Shown: in pieces, positions 8,637-17,312 of the stretch | Numbering within the stretch: the first letter of the stretch is position 1 | Layout of the letters: every line of letters begins with the position of its first letter | NCBI GenBank assembly: GCA_963837165.1 | Contig: CAWIMD010000004.1 | Location: 1,178,001 to 1,242,000, forward strand | From: JAENWD01 sp963837165 | GTDB lineage: Bacteria > Acidobacteriota > Vicinamibacteria > Vicinamibacterales > JAENWD01 | DNA length: 64,000 bases | Direction: 5' to 3' | Translations under genes and position numbers: made by a program | Notes under the pieces: generated by a model | The model's database searches: none | Told to the model about the DNA's origin: nothing | Seen by the model: the letters and a program-made list of their open reading frames with translations, nothing else

Positions 8637-9311
8637 GTGCACCGTCCAACCGGTCACCGTGCGGCCCTCTCCCGCCGGGTCCTTTTGCCTCTCCTGATTC
8701 CAGTGCTGGGGCTCACGCTGGCCGTCACCGCGTGCTCGCCGGAGCCCGTCGACGACGAGGCCGGCTACGCCCGCGAGATCGCCGCGTTCCGCGCCTCGAA
8801 GGATGCGGCGTTCCGGCAGCCCGGGTCTCCGGTGCCGCCCGCCAAGCAGGAGTCGGTCCTGCCGCTCGTCTACTTTCCGCCGTCGCTGACGTATCGGGTG
8901 CCGGCGGTCCTCCGCGTCGAGCCCGACGAGACGACCATGGAGATGCCGACGTCAACGGGCCAGCGGCGGCTCATGCAACGCGTGGGGACGCTGGAGTTCT
9001 CGCTCAAGGGCCAGTCCCTGACGCTTGGCGCCTTCGTGGAGGCCGGCTCCTCCTCGTTCGAGCGCCTGTTCGTGCCGTTCACCGACCTGACCAGCGGCAC
9101 CGAGACCTATCCGGCGGGCCGCTATCTCGATCTCGACCGCACGAAGACCGGTATCTACGTGATCGACTTCAATCGGGCCTACAACCCGTACTGCTACTAC
9201 AACAACACGTACGACTGCCCGTATCCTCCCCGCGAGAACCGGCTCAAGGTGCCCATTCGCGCGGGCGAGAAAATGAAGGAGGGCCTGGAGCCCGTGGTGC
9301 CCGTCACGTGA
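8637..9311 (+). CDS. DUF1684 lipoprotein
   Basis: About 224 aa. An Arg-rich N-terminus, a hydrophobic segment and the lipobox-like LAVTAC indicate a lipoprotein exported by Sec. The rest matches DUF1684: LMQRVGTLEFSLKG, FVPFTDLTSGTETYPAGRYLDL and NPYCYYNN. Its function is unknown. GTG 8637 is chosen because a TATCCT hexamer lies 9 nt upstream, compatible with a near-leaderless mRNA; GTG 8628 is an alternative that would start directly against that hexamer. The stop overlaps the next start codon as GTGA, so it is likely co-translated with the HAD gene. Confidence 0.82.
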   Translation: MHRPTGHRAALSRRVLLPLLIPVLGLTLAVTACSPEPVDDEAGYAREIAAFRASKDAAFRQPGSPVPPAKQESVLPLVYFPPSLTYRVPAVLRVEPDETTMEMPTSTGQRRLMQRVGTLEFSLKGQSLTLGAFVEAGSSSFERLFVPFTDLTSGTETYPAGRYLDLDRTKTGIYVIDFNRAYNPYCYYNNTYDCPYPPRENRLKVPIRAGEKMKEGLEPVVPVT

Positions 9312-10009
9312 CCCTCGAGGCCGTGGTCTTCGACTTCGACGGCGTGCTCGCCAACAGCGAGCCGCTGCATCTCCGCGTGTACCAGCAGGTGCTGGCCGAG
9401 CAGGGCCTCGCCCTGACCACGGACGAGTACTACGCGACGTACCTCGGCTTCGACGATGTGGCGGCGTTCCGGATGATGGCGGAGACCAAGGGCCTGCCGC
9501 TCGACGGCGGCCGGCTCGAGCGCCTCGTGCAGCGGAAGACGGCCATCTTCCAGGCCATGGCGGCCTCGACCCACGTGCTCTTTGCCGGCGCGGCGGCGTG
9601 CCTGCGGTCGATGGCCGCCGCCTGTCCCATCGCGGTTGCATCGGGAGCGCTCAGGCACGAGATCGAGCTCATTCTCGGGGCAGCCGGGCTCCTCGACCTG
9701 GTGCCCGTCATCGTTGCGGCCGGCGACACGCCGCGGGGGAAGCCCGCGCCCGATCCGTTCGCACTGGCGCTCGAGCGGTTGTCGGGACACACCGGCCGGC
9801 CGCTGCGCGCCGCCCGGTCGGTGGGCATCGAAGACAGCCGGTGGGGGCTCGAGTCGGCCCGGGCCGCCGGCCTGCTCACCGTCGCGCTCACGACCAGCTA
9901 TCCGGCCGGGGACCTCGGCGACGCCGACCTGGTGCTGCCGGGCATCGACGAGGTCACGCCTGACGTGCTGGAATCGCTCGCGAGCGGGCGCATCAAGGCG
10001 GGAGCCTGA
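9308..10009 (+). CDS. HAD-superfamily phosphatase, beta-phosphoglucomutase-like
   Basis: 233 aa. HAD motif I VFDFDGVLANSEP is at the N-terminus (nucleophile and general acid Asp), motif II is the Ser in VASGALR, the Lys is in RGKPAPDP, and motif IV is GIEDSRWGLESA. The inserted helical cap makes it a subfamily I enzyme like beta-phosphoglucomutase or phosphoglycolate phosphatase; the true substrate cannot be told. The start is a GTG overlapping the upstream TGA by 4 nt, and the frame begins exactly at the first beta-strand. It precedes a SirB1-like gene by one nucleotide. Confidence 0.87.
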   Translation: MTLEAVVFDFDGVLANSEPLHLRVYQQVLAEQGLALTTDEYYATYLGFDDVAAFRMMAETKGLPLDGGRLERLVQRKTAIFQAMAASTHVLFAGAAACLRSMAAACPIAVASGALRHEIELILGAAGLLDLVPVIVAAGDTPRGKPAPDPFALALERLSGHTGRPLRAARSVGIEDSRWGLESARAAGLLTVALTTSYPAGDLGDADLVLPGIDEVTPDVLESLASGRIKAGA

Positions 10010-10010
10010 C

Positions 10011-10883
10011 GTGAACGCGAGGCTGATTGACGAGTTCGTCCGCGAGGCCGCGACGCCGGACGAGAGCCCGGCGCGCGCCGCGCTGGTGTTCGCGCGCGTT
10101 GCCTACCCCCGCTTGGACGTGGACCGCTGGATCGCCAGGCTCGACGAAATGGGCGACACCGCGCGGGAGCTGGTGGAGCTCGGCGTCGGCGTCAATCCGC
10201 CCAGAGCGCTGCGCCTCAGGGTCGTGTCGGAGTATTTCTTCGGACAGCTCGGGTTCGCCGGCAATCACGAACATTACGAGGACCCGCGCAACAGCTTCCT
10301 CAACGACGTGATCGCGCGCCGCACCGGCATCCCGATCACGCTGGCGGTGGTCTTCATCGAGATCGCGCGACGGGCCGGCCTGCGGGTCGAGGGCGTGAAC
10401 TTCCCGGGCCACTTCCTGATGCGATGTCCGCCCGATCCCGGGGAGCCGCCAGGGGGCGAGCCGCTCGTCATCGACCCCTTCCACGCGGGTGCGGTGCTGG
10501 ACGAGTGGGACTGCCGGCGTCTTCTGCGGACCTACGCGGGCGCGGACGCGCTGCTCGGAGCCGACGCGCTCGAGGCCGCGGGCAAGCGGCCGACGCTGCT
10601 CAGGATGCTGCTGAACCTGAAGCGTGCGCTGGTCCGCCAGCGCTCGTTCCAGCAGGCGCGAGACGTGGCCGACCTGCTGGTGGCGCTCGAGCCGGCGGCG
10701 TTGACCGAGCTCAGGGATCGCGGTCTGCTGGCGTCGCAGCTCAAGGACTACTCGGCCGCGCTCCGGGATCTGGAGGCGTGGCTGCGGCTCAACGGAGCAG
10801 CCGGCGAGGATCGGCGTGACGAGGTGCAGGAGGTGTGGGACCACATCAAGGTCCTGCGCCAGCGCCAGGCGTCGCTGAACTGA
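10011..10883 (+). CDS. SirB1/transglutaminase-core-2 family protein with TPR-like C-terminus
   Basis: 290 aa. The central part shows the SirB1 core: YFFGQLGFAGNHEHYEDPRNSFLNDV is conserved across the family (quoted in parts: YFFGQLGFAGN, EHYEDPRNSF), then RRTGIPITLAVVFIEIARR and VEGVNFPGHFLMR. The canonical transglutaminase Cys is not obvious, which is usual for this family. The last 100 residues (PTLLRMLLNLKRALV, ALRDLEAWLRL) look like TPR helices. The start is GTG 10011, directly after the HAD stop. The 3' end overlaps the convergent endonuclease III-like gene by 38 nt. Function is unknown; in other genomes the family sits near prfA/hemK. Confidence 0.82.
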   Translation: MNARLIDEFVREAATPDESPARAALVFARVAYPRLDVDRWIARLDEMGDTARELVELGVGVNPPRALRLRVVSEYFFGQLGFAGNHEHYEDPRNSFLNDVIARRTGIPITLAVVFIEIARRAGLRVEGVNFPGHFLMRCPPDPGEPPGGEPLVIDPFHAGAVLDEWDCRRLLRTYAGADALLGADALEAAGKRPTLLRMLLNLKRALVRQRSFQQARDVADLLVALEPAALTELRDRGLLASQLKDYSAALRDLEAWLRLNGAAGEDRRDEVQEVWDHIKVLRQRQASLN

Positions 10884-11556
10884 TCCCGCGCCGCCCTACG
10901 TCACAATCGGCGGCAATCGGGCAGATCGCGCAGTGCGGCTGCACCTCGACGCACGTGGACTGCGCGTGGTGCGCCAGGTAGAGCAGCGCGTGCCGCCGTT
11001 GGTCGAGTCCCGACGGCAGCACCGCCGACAGGCGGCGCCTGACCGTGCGGGTCAGGCGGCGCACGTTCCCGCCGTCGGAAGCCAGCCCGAACCTCACCGC
11101 GAAACGGGAGAGCGCCGCGTCAACCGGCACCAGCGGGTGGCGTGATCCGAACAGCAGCAGCCGTGCCGCTCCGGCCTCGCCAAGCCGCGGCAGGTCGCCG
11201 GCGGCGAGCCAGGCCTGCTTCAGCGTGCCCTGCAGCTCCTCGGCGAAGTGCCGGCGCCTCCTGAACACGTCCACGCCGGTTTCAATCGCGCTGGCCCGCT
11301 CGTCGGCGAAGGGTCCCGAGAGCCGGGCGATCGCCTCGAGCTGACCGCGGCCGAGCTTGCGGACCGAGTCCGGCGTCATGGCCGGCACGCGGCGCAGCGC
11401 CTGGAGCGCGGCGTCACGGCGCCCCGCCGTCGTGCGCGTGCCGAGCACCTCCCACAGGAAGACGCCGAACGGGTCGGCCGGCGGGTGCGGCAGCGGCCCG
11501 TAGAAGGCCGCAAGTCGCGCCACCGGATCGGACTCAGGCCAGCTTGCCGATCTCAT
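10846..11556 (-). CDS. Endonuclease III-like Fe-S DNA glycosylase lacking the catalytic lysine
   Basis: About 236 aa. The C-terminal cluster has exact endonuclease III spacing, C-x6-C-x2-C-x5-C, built on CVEVQPHC, AIC and PIAADC, so a [4Fe-4S] loop is expected. The helix-hairpin-helix reads DLPRLGEAGAARLLL and the catalytic-Asp segment VPVDAALSRF is present. The residue corresponding to Lys120 of E. coli Nth appears to be Ala (G-E-A instead of G-R-K), so a bifunctional lyase is doubtful; a monofunctional glycosylase is possible. ATG 11556 lies inside the 3' end of the upstream peptidase gene (23-nt overlap), suggesting coupling. The 3' end overlaps the convergent SirB1-like gene. Confidence 0.78.
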   Translation of the reverse strand: MRSASWPESDPVARLAAFYGPLPHPPADPFGVFLWEVLGTRTTAGRRDAALQALRRVPAMTPDSVRKLGRGQLEAIARLSGPFADERASAIETGVDVFRRRRHFAEELQGTLKQAWLAAGDLPRLGEAGAARLLLFGSRHPLVPVDAALSRFAVRFGLASDGGNVRRLTRTVRRRLSAVLPSGLDQRRHALLYLAHHAQSTCVEVQPHCAICPIAADCDVGRRGISSATPGAGAGP

Positions 11557-12907
11557 CGTAGAGGAATGCCGCCGCGATGATCCCGTTCTGGAAGTTGCCG
11601 AGGTCGAGCTTCTCGTTCGGCGCGTGCGCGTTCTCGTCGGGCAGGCCGACCCCGAAGAGCACCGACGGCACGCCGAGCTCCTCCTGGAACGTCGAGACCA
11701 CCGGAATCGAGCCGCCCTCGCGGTTGAACACGGGCGCCTTCCCGAAACCCTGCTCGATCGCACGACCGGCCGCCTGCACGTAGGGGTTGTCGAAAGCGGC
11801 CATCCACGGCTTGCCGCCGTGCATGCGGGTGAGCGTCAGCTCGACCGTCTTCGGGGTGACCTTCTTCAGGTACGTGGCGAACAGCTCGGCCACGCGGTCC
11901 GGCTTCTGGTCCGGCACGAGCCGCATGCTGACCTTGGCCATGGCGGTGGCGGGAATGACGGTCTTGGCGCCCTCGCCGGTGAAGCCGGCCAGCAGCCCGT
12001 TGACCTCGAAGGTCGGGCGTGCCCAGACGCGCTCGAGAGTCGTGTAGCCCGTCTCGCCGAACAGCTTCGGGGCGCCGAGGTCCTTGCGATAGCGGGTCTC
12101 GTTGAATGGGAGGCGCTTCCACTCGCCCCGCTCCTCGTCGGTCAGCGCCCGCACGTCGTCGTAGAAGCCGGGGATCTTGATGCGTCCGCTGCGGTCCTTC
12201 ATCTGGGCCAGGACCTGGGCGAGCACGAAGGCCGGATTGGCGACGGCCCCGCCGAACGAGCCCGAGTGGAGGTCGGAGCTGGTGCCCTTCAGATCGATCT
12301 GGAAGTACGCCAGGCCGCGCAGCCCGTAGCAGATCGACGGGATGCCGCGATCGAACATCGGCGAGTCGGAGATGACGACCACATCCGCCCGCAGCATGTC
12401 GCGGTTGTCGTGGACGAACGTGTCGAGATGCGTCGAGCCCACCTCTTCCTCGCCCTCGATGAACATCTTGATGTTCACGGGCAGGCGGCCGGCCTGCGAC
12501 AGCCAGGCCTCGACGGCCTTGATGTGCATGAAGACCTGGCCCTTGTCGTCGGCCGATCCGCGGGCGTAGATCTCGCCGTCGCGAACCGTCGCCTCGAATG
12601 GCGGCGAGGTCCACTTGTCGAGCGGATCCACCGGCTGCACGTCGTAGTGCCCGTAGAAGAGGATGGTCGGCGCTCCGGCCGCTCCCAGCCACTCGCCGTA
12701 CACGACCGGGTTCCCGGGCGTCTCGATCAGGCGGACCCCGGTGAGCCCGATGCGGGTGAGCTCGTCGGCCGTCCACTGCGCGCAGCGCGCGACATCGCCG
12801 GCGTGCTCGGGCAGCGCGCTGATGCTCGGGATGGCGAGGTACGACGTGAGCTCGTCGACGTACCGGTCACGATGCAGGTTGATGAAATCGACCACCTTGT
12901 TGGTCAC
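11534..12907 (-). CDS. M20 family dipeptidase
   Basis: 457 aa, typical for the CNDP-like branch of M20 metallopeptidases, which cleave dipeptides with a co-catalytic zinc pair. Metal ligands and catalytic residues are visible: YGHYDVQP (His, Asp), SADDKGQV (bridging Asp), EGEEEVGS (catalytic Glu and ligand Glu), SDSPMFDRG, and a late His in DENAHAPNE. No signal peptide is seen. GTG 12907 is preferred because GAGGAG lies about 6 nt upstream; farther upstream the frame only reads through heptamer repeat. It follows the rhodanese gene, separated by a nine-unit heptamer array. Confidence 0.88.
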   Translation of the reverse strand: MTNKVVDFINLHRDRYVDELTSYLAIPSISALPEHAGDVARCAQWTADELTRIGLTGVRLIETPGNPVVYGEWLGAAGAPTILFYGHYDVQPVDPLDKWTSPPFEATVRDGEIYARGSADDKGQVFMHIKAVEAWLSQAGRLPVNIKMFIEGEEEVGSTHLDTFVHDNRDMLRADVVVISDSPMFDRGIPSICYGLRGLAYFQIDLKGTSSDLHSGSFGGAVANPAFVLAQVLAQMKDRSGRIKIPGFYDDVRALTDEERGEWKRLPFNETRYRKDLGAPKLFGETGYTTLERVWARPTFEVNGLLAGFTGEGAKTVIPATAMAKVSMRLVPDQKPDRVAELFATYLKKVTPKTVELTLTRMHGGKPWMAAFDNPYVQAAGRAIEQGFGKAPVFNREGGSIPVVSTFQEELGVPSVLFGVGLPDENAHAPNEKLDLGNFQNGIIAAAFLYDEIGKLA

Positions 12908-12919
12908 GGGGCTCCTCAG

Positions 12920-12982
<63 letters not shown>

Positions 12983-12983
12983 C

Positions 12984-13832
12984 CTACGGCGACGTCGGGT
13001 GCTCGATCGGCAAGTCGGTTCGATCGCCCCACTCGCGCCAGGAGCCCAGGTAGTTGCGCACCCTCGGGAAGCCAATCAGCCGCAGCGCCAGATAGGAGTG
13101 GGCGGCGCGGTACCCGCCCTGGCAGTAGGCCACGACCTCCCGGTCGGGGGTGATGCCGGCCGCGCTGTACATCGCCTTCAGATCGGCTGCCGGTTTGAAA
13201 GTACCGTCCGGTCCGAGGTTCTGCGTCCATTCCAGGTGAACGGCGCCAGGTATGGCGCCGCCCCGGGCGGCGCGCACGGTCGTTCCGCAGTACTCGCCGT
13301 CGGACCGCGTGTCGAGGATCGTTACGTCGGGCTTGCCGAGCCGATCGGCGACGTCCTGCCAGGTCGCCAGGCGCCCGGCATCGCGCCGACCCCGCCAGGT
13401 CGTGGCCACCGGGGCCTCGGCCTCGGTCGTCAGCGGGAGACCGGCGGCCGTCCAGGCGTGGACGCCGCCGTCCAGCATGCGGACATCGGGATGGCCGAAG
13501 AGCTCGAGGAACCAGAATGCCCGGGCCGCGCGGATGCCGGACGTGTCGTCGTAGACGACCACGGGACGATCCTGGGCGACGCCGCGCGTGGAGAGCAGGT
13601 GTTCGATGATCCAGAGAAACGACGCCAGCGGCGCCGGACTGGTGTCCGTGAGGCTGAGGCCGAACAGGTCGAGGTGCACCGCATGCGGCAGGTGCCCGCG
13701 GGCGAACTCCTCGGCCGGACGCAGGTCGAGCAGCACGGGTCGCGTGTCGCTTTCGAGGGCTGCGGCGAGCTCGGAGGGGGTCAGGAGGCCGGGCATCCGT
13801 TCAGGGTACACCCGGTCCACGATGGACGTCAC
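12984..13832 (-). CDS. Thiosulfate/3-mercaptopyruvate sulfurtransferase (tandem rhodanese)
   Basis: 282 aa with two rhodanese domains. The first (about 15-125; VLLDLRPAEEFARGH) has no active Cys. The second (about 165-275; VTILDTRSDGEY) carries the active loop CQGGYR in AYCQGGYRAAHS. Such proteins transfer sulfane sulfur to thiol or cyanide acceptors. GTG 13832 gives a 4-nt GTGA overlap with the stop of the FkbM gene, an arrangement used repeatedly in this window; ATG 13796 (MPGLLTPSE) is a credible alternative that shortens the protein by 12 residues. The TAG stop abuts a heptamer array. Confidence 0.87.
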   Translation of the reverse strand: MTSIVDRVYPERMPGLLTPSELAAALESDTRPVLLDLRPAEEFARGHLPHAVHLDLFGLSLTDTSPAPLASFLWIIEHLLSTRGVAQDRPVVVYDDTSGIRAARAFWFLELFGHPDVRMLDGGVHAWTAAGLPLTTEAEAPVATTWRGRRDAGRLATWQDVADRLGKPDVTILDTRSDGEYCGTTVRAARGGAIPGAVHLEWTQNLGPDGTFKPAADLKAMYSAAGITPDREVVAYCQGGYRAAHSYLALRLIGFPRVRNYLGSWREWGDRTDLPIEHPTSP

Positions 13833-14620
13833 CTGCACGGCGCCGCGGGCGGTCGCGTCGGGATCCGTGAAAATTGGATCGGGACGAATATCACGGAAGT
13901 GACTGAGTTTCCAGGGACATCCACGATCCGCGGACCTGGGACGCCGGCCGCCAGCATGTGGCAGCGGTACCCAATCCCTGCCATGAGGCTGATGCACTCG
14001 CCGGCATCCATGCCGGACACGAGCGCCAACAGGTGCGGGTGCAGCTCCGCCAGGACCACTGGACGGTCGCTCGCCAGCACGCCGGCGGCGCCGCGCAGCG
14101 CCAGCCCCTCGGCTCCTTCCACGTCCAGCCTGACGAATGACAGCGGCCGATCGAAGGCGAGGTCGTCCACACGCACGGTGGATACCTGCACCAGGGTCTC
14201 CCCGCGGAGCGCGGCCCGGCCCGTCGGAGGCAACCACGCATTCGCAGACTCCAGTCCTGGACCCCCGGCCACCAGATCGCGCTCCCCCGATGCGTCCGTG
14301 GCGGCCGCGCGCACGAGGCGGACGCGTTCGGTGAGCCCGTTCGCCTCGAGCGACAGCGCGAGGCACTCCGCGTGTCGGGGATGGGGCTCGATGGCGGTGA
14401 CCGAGCCCCGCGAGCCGACGAGCGAGGCCATCCGGACCGTGTAGATGCCGATGTGTGCGCCGGCGTCGAGGACGTGCGCGCCCGGGCGGACGGCACGGTG
14501 GATGAAGTCCAGTTCGTTGCGCTCGTAGCGATTCGCCAGCACGTGGCTCGCGATCCGGCGGTCCGGCGGCTCGACCCAGAGTCGCAGCCCGTCGGGCAGG
14601 ACCGCGACGGATCCGGCCAT
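13829..14620 (-). CDS. FkbM-family SAM-dependent methyltransferase
   Basis: 263 aa. The SAM-binding motif I region reads VLDAGAHIGIYT, followed by AIEPHPRHAECL (motif II), and VRLDVEGAEGLALRGA, the most diagnostic FkbM segment. Members methylate hydroxyl groups on polyketides, sugars or lipids; the substrate is unknown. The start ATG shares one base with the zwf stop (TGATG), so translation is probably coupled to zwf although the functions look unrelated. No signal peptide. Confidence 0.85.
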   Translation of the reverse strand: MAGSVAVLPDGLRLWVEPPDRRIASHVLANRYERNELDFIHRAVRPGAHVLDAGAHIGIYTVRMASLVGSRGSVTAIEPHPRHAECLALSLEANGLTERVRLVRAAATDASGERDLVAGGPGLESANAWLPPTGRAALRGETLVQVSTVRVDDLAFDRPLSFVRLDVEGAEGLALRGAAGVLASDRPVVLAELHPHLLALVSGMDAGECISLMAGIGYRCHMLAAGVPGPRIVDVPGNSVTSVIFVPIQFSRIPTRPPAAPCR

Positions 14621-16236
14621 CAGCCCTTCGGATGGAGGGGCGTGTCGCCGACCGTGCCGCCATCGAGCCACTCGCGCCCGCTGCGCGCCATGAGCTCGAA
14701 GGCGTCCTGCGGACCCCACGTGCCCGCGGCGTAGTTCGGGAAATCGCGCGGCGGCAGCGCCTTCCAGACATCGAGAATCGGCCCGACGACGGTCCAGCCC
14801 GCCTCGACCATGTCGGCGCGCTGGAAGAGCGTGGCGTCGCCGGTCATGCAGTCGTAGAGCAGGCGCTCGTATCCCGTGCTGGGCGCCGACCCGAAGTAAT
14901 CGCCGTAGTCGAACGCCATGTTGACGTTCCCCAGACGAAGCTGCGGACCAGGAATCTTGGCGCCGAAGCTGAGCGTGATGCCCTCGTCCGGCTGGATGTG
15001 GAGCACCAGCCGGTTCGCGTCGAGCTGCTCGACCGGCGTGTCGCGGAAGAGGAGGAACGGCGGACGCTTGAACTGAATGGTGATCGTCGTTTCGCGCTTG
15101 GGCAGGCACTTGCCGGTGCGCACGTAGAACGGCACGTCGGCCCAGCGCCAGCTGTCGATGTACAGCTTCAGCGCCACGAACGTCTCCGTGGTGGAGTCGC
15201 GGGTCACGTTCGGTTCGCCGCGATAGGCCGGCTGCGGGCGGCCCAGGACGACGCCTGCCCCATATTGTCCGCGGACGCTCCGCCGCAGCACTTCCTCGGG
15301 CGTGTACGACTGGAGCGCCCGCAGCACCTTCGCCTGCTCGTCACGGACCGCGTTGGCCTCGAAGGAGTTCGGCGGCTCCATCGCGGTCAGCGAGATCAGC
15401 TGGAACAGGTGGTTGGGCACCATGTCGCGAAGCGCGCCGGAGGTGTCGTAGTAGCCGCCGCGCTGTTCCACGCCGACGGTTTCGGCTGCGGTGATCTGCA
15501 CGTGATCGATGTAGCGCCGGTTCCAGATCGGCTCGAACACGCCGTTGCCGAAGCGAAAGGCCAGGATGTTCTGGACCGTTTCCTTCCCCAGGTAGTGATC
15601 GATCCGGTAGGTCTGCGTCTCGGTCAGCACCTCGCTGACTTCGTGGTTGAGCGCACGGGCGGATTCCAGGTCCTGTCCGAACGGCTTCTCGATGATGACG
15701 CGGCGCCAGAAGTCCCCCGTCTCGTTCGCCAGACCCGAGCGCCCCAGGTTGGCGAGCACGGTCGAGAAGAGCGACGGTCCGATCGCGAAGTAGTACAGGT
15801 AGTTGCCCGAAGTGCCGAACTCGGCGTCCATCGCGGCCAGCCGCTGCCCGATCTTCGGGTAGACCTCCGGTTGCTCGATGTCGCCGCCGAGGTAGAAGAC
15901 GCGCTCGAGCAGCCAGCGGTCGCAGGCCGAATCGCGCGGCTTGCCGCATTCCGCGATGTCCTCGCTCACCCGGCGGCGGAACTCGTCGTCGGTGAACCGC
16001 TGGCGCGCCACGCCCAGCACCGCGAATTGATCGGGAAGGAGCCCCGTCTGGCGCAGGTTGTAGAGGGCCGGAATCAGCTTGCGCTTCGTCAGGTCTCCGG
16101 AGGCGCCGAAGATCACCATGACGCACGGCGGGGCCGGTCTGGACTTCGGTTGCTCTTCCACGGGCGTCCGTCGGCGCTCGTTGACGGCCCTGTCCTGATC
16201 CTCGTCCCTGACCCGCCGTGTTCGCGCGTTCTGCAT
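14620..16236 (-). CDS. zwf: Glucose-6-phosphate 1-dehydrogenase
   Basis: 538 aa, slightly longer than usual because of about 35 charged residues ahead of the Rossmann fold. It makes 6-phosphogluconolactone and NAD(P)H, the entry to the oxidative pentose phosphate or Entner-Doudoroff pathway. The coenzyme motif FGASGDLTKRKL is near residues 43-54 and the active-site signature RIDHYLGKETVQN near 210. The partner genes pgl, gnd or edd are not in this window. The start was taken as ATG 16236; an internal start after the charged N-terminus cannot be excluded. Confidence 0.93.
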   Translation of the reverse strand: MQNARTRRVRDEDQDRAVNERRRTPVEEQPKSRPAPPCVMVIFGASGDLTKRKLIPALYNLRQTGLLPDQFAVLGVARQRFTDDEFRRRVSEDIAECGKPRDSACDRWLLERVFYLGGDIEQPEVYPKIGQRLAAMDAEFGTSGNYLYYFAIGPSLFSTVLANLGRSGLANETGDFWRRVIIEKPFGQDLESARALNHEVSEVLTETQTYRIDHYLGKETVQNILAFRFGNGVFEPIWNRRYIDHVQITAAETVGVEQRGGYYDTSGALRDMVPNHLFQLISLTAMEPPNSFEANAVRDEQAKVLRALQSYTPEEVLRRSVRGQYGAGVVLGRPQPAYRGEPNVTRDSTTETFVALKLYIDSWRWADVPFYVRTGKCLPKRETTITIQFKRPPFLLFRDTPVEQLDANRLVLHIQPDEGITLSFGAKIPGPQLRLGNVNMAFDYGDYFGSAPSTGYERLLYDCMTGDATLFQRADMVEAGWTVVGPILDVWKALPPRDFPNYAAGTWGPQDAFELMARSGREWLDGGTVGDTPLHPKG

Positions 16237-16249
16237 GGTGGCCGGCCCG

Positions 16250-16810
16250 CTACCGAAGGGCCTGCTCGATGGCCTGCCTGAGCTCGGGCGCCTCGGGGGT
16301 GACCTGGCTCGGATAGAACGCCAGGATCCGGCCGTCGCGCGAGATGAGGTACTTGCTGAAGTTCCACTTCGGCAGGTTGCCCGACTGTCCCAGCCACTGG
16401 TAGATGGGCGACTGGTCGGGACCCGCCTTCGTGACGAGCTTCGAGAACATCGGGAACGTCACCTTGTAGTTCAGCTCGCAGAACGTCTTGATCTCCTCGG
16501 CGGTTCCCGGCTCCTGGCCGCCGAAGTCGTTGCTGGGGAACCCCAGGACGACGAACCCGCGAGGCGCCAGCTCCGTGTACAGGGCTTCGAGCCCCTTGTA
16601 CTGGGGCGTGAAGCCGCACTTGCTCGCGGTGTTCACCACGAGCGCCACCTTGCCGGCGTACGTCTTCAGCGCGACGGGCTCGCCGCTGAGCCGCGTCGCC
16701 TGCAACTGGTAGAAGGAGGCCGCGGCGTCGGCCGCGTGTCCGATCATCGTGGTTCCCGCTCCCGCCGCGACGAGCACGGCCCCTGCAATCGCCGCCTGCC
16801 AACTGACCAT
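16250..16810 (-). CDS. Glutathione peroxidase family protein, exported
   Basis: 186 aa. A hydrophobic N-terminus (AAIAGAVLVAAGAG ... GHAADA) looks like a signal peptide, so a periplasmic peroxidase is likely. The peroxidatic site is a cysteine, not selenocysteine: NTASKCGFTPQ, with the Gln and Trp/Asn partners in FPSNDFGGQEPG and KWNFSKYLI. The family reduces peroxides using thioredoxin-like or glutathione donors. ATG 16810 is supported by AGGAGG 6 nt upstream. The zwf start follows after 13 nt, so a shared oxidative-stress/NADPH transcript is plausible. Confidence 0.88.
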   Translation of the reverse strand: MVSWQAAIAGAVLVAAGAGTTMIGHAADAAASFYQLQATRLSGEPVALKTYAGKVALVVNTASKCGFTPQYKGLEALYTELAPRGFVVLGFPSNDFGGQEPGTAEEIKTFCELNYKVTFPMFSKLVTKAGPDQSPIYQWLGQSGNLPKWNFSKYLISRDGRILAFYPSQVTPEAPELRQAIEQALR

Positions 16811-16917
16811 CACCGCCCTCCTCCTGACCGCGGCCGGGATGGCCGAACCTCAGATGTTACTCCGACCGCCGAGGCGCCGGCTCAGCCGCTCCCGCGGCCG
16901 GGCCCTCCGGGGCGGAA

Positions 16918-17307
16918 CTACTCGAGCCTGGCGCGCAGGTCGCCGCTCATCGGCACGGGACGGCCCTGCGCGTAGTCGTAGGCCACCTGGACGCTCCGCG
17001 CCTCGGCGAGGATCTCGCGCGTGCGGGCGTTCGCGATCTCGTAGACGACCGTGAAACTGGAGCGTCCCATTGCCTCGACCCGCAGGCGGATCGTGAGCCG
17101 ATCGCCGGGCAGCGCGGGCTTGCGGTAGTCGATCTCGACACGGGCCACGATGAAGCCGTGATCCTGCAGGCCCGACGCGCCGAACACGCTGCGCCACCAC
17201 GCGAACCGTGCCGCCTCGAGGTACGACAGGTACACCGCGTTGTTCACGTGACCCATCGGATCGCAGTCGCGGAACCGGACCTCGAGCTCGTGCTCGAATC
17301 GCCACAT
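16918..17307 (-). CDS. Acyl-CoA thioesterase, 4HBT/YbgC-like hotdog fold
   Basis: 129 aa, the normal length for single-domain hotdog thioesterases. The N-terminal motif RFRDCDPMGHVNNAVYLSYLE holds the catalytic Asp region of the 4-hydroxybenzoyl-CoA thioesterase family (RDCDPMGHVNN is the key part). It would hydrolyse short or medium acyl-CoAs. It follows the MFS transporter gene by 5 nt. ATG 17307 gives the canonical N-terminus. Confidence 0.87.
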   Translation of the reverse strand: MWRFEHELEVRFRDCDPMGHVNNAVYLSYLEAARFAWWRSVFGASGLQDHGFIVARVEIDYRKPALPGDRLTIRLRVEAMGRSSFTVVYEIANARTREILAEARSVQVAYDYAQGRPVPMSGDLRARLE

Positions 17308-17312
17308 GACGG

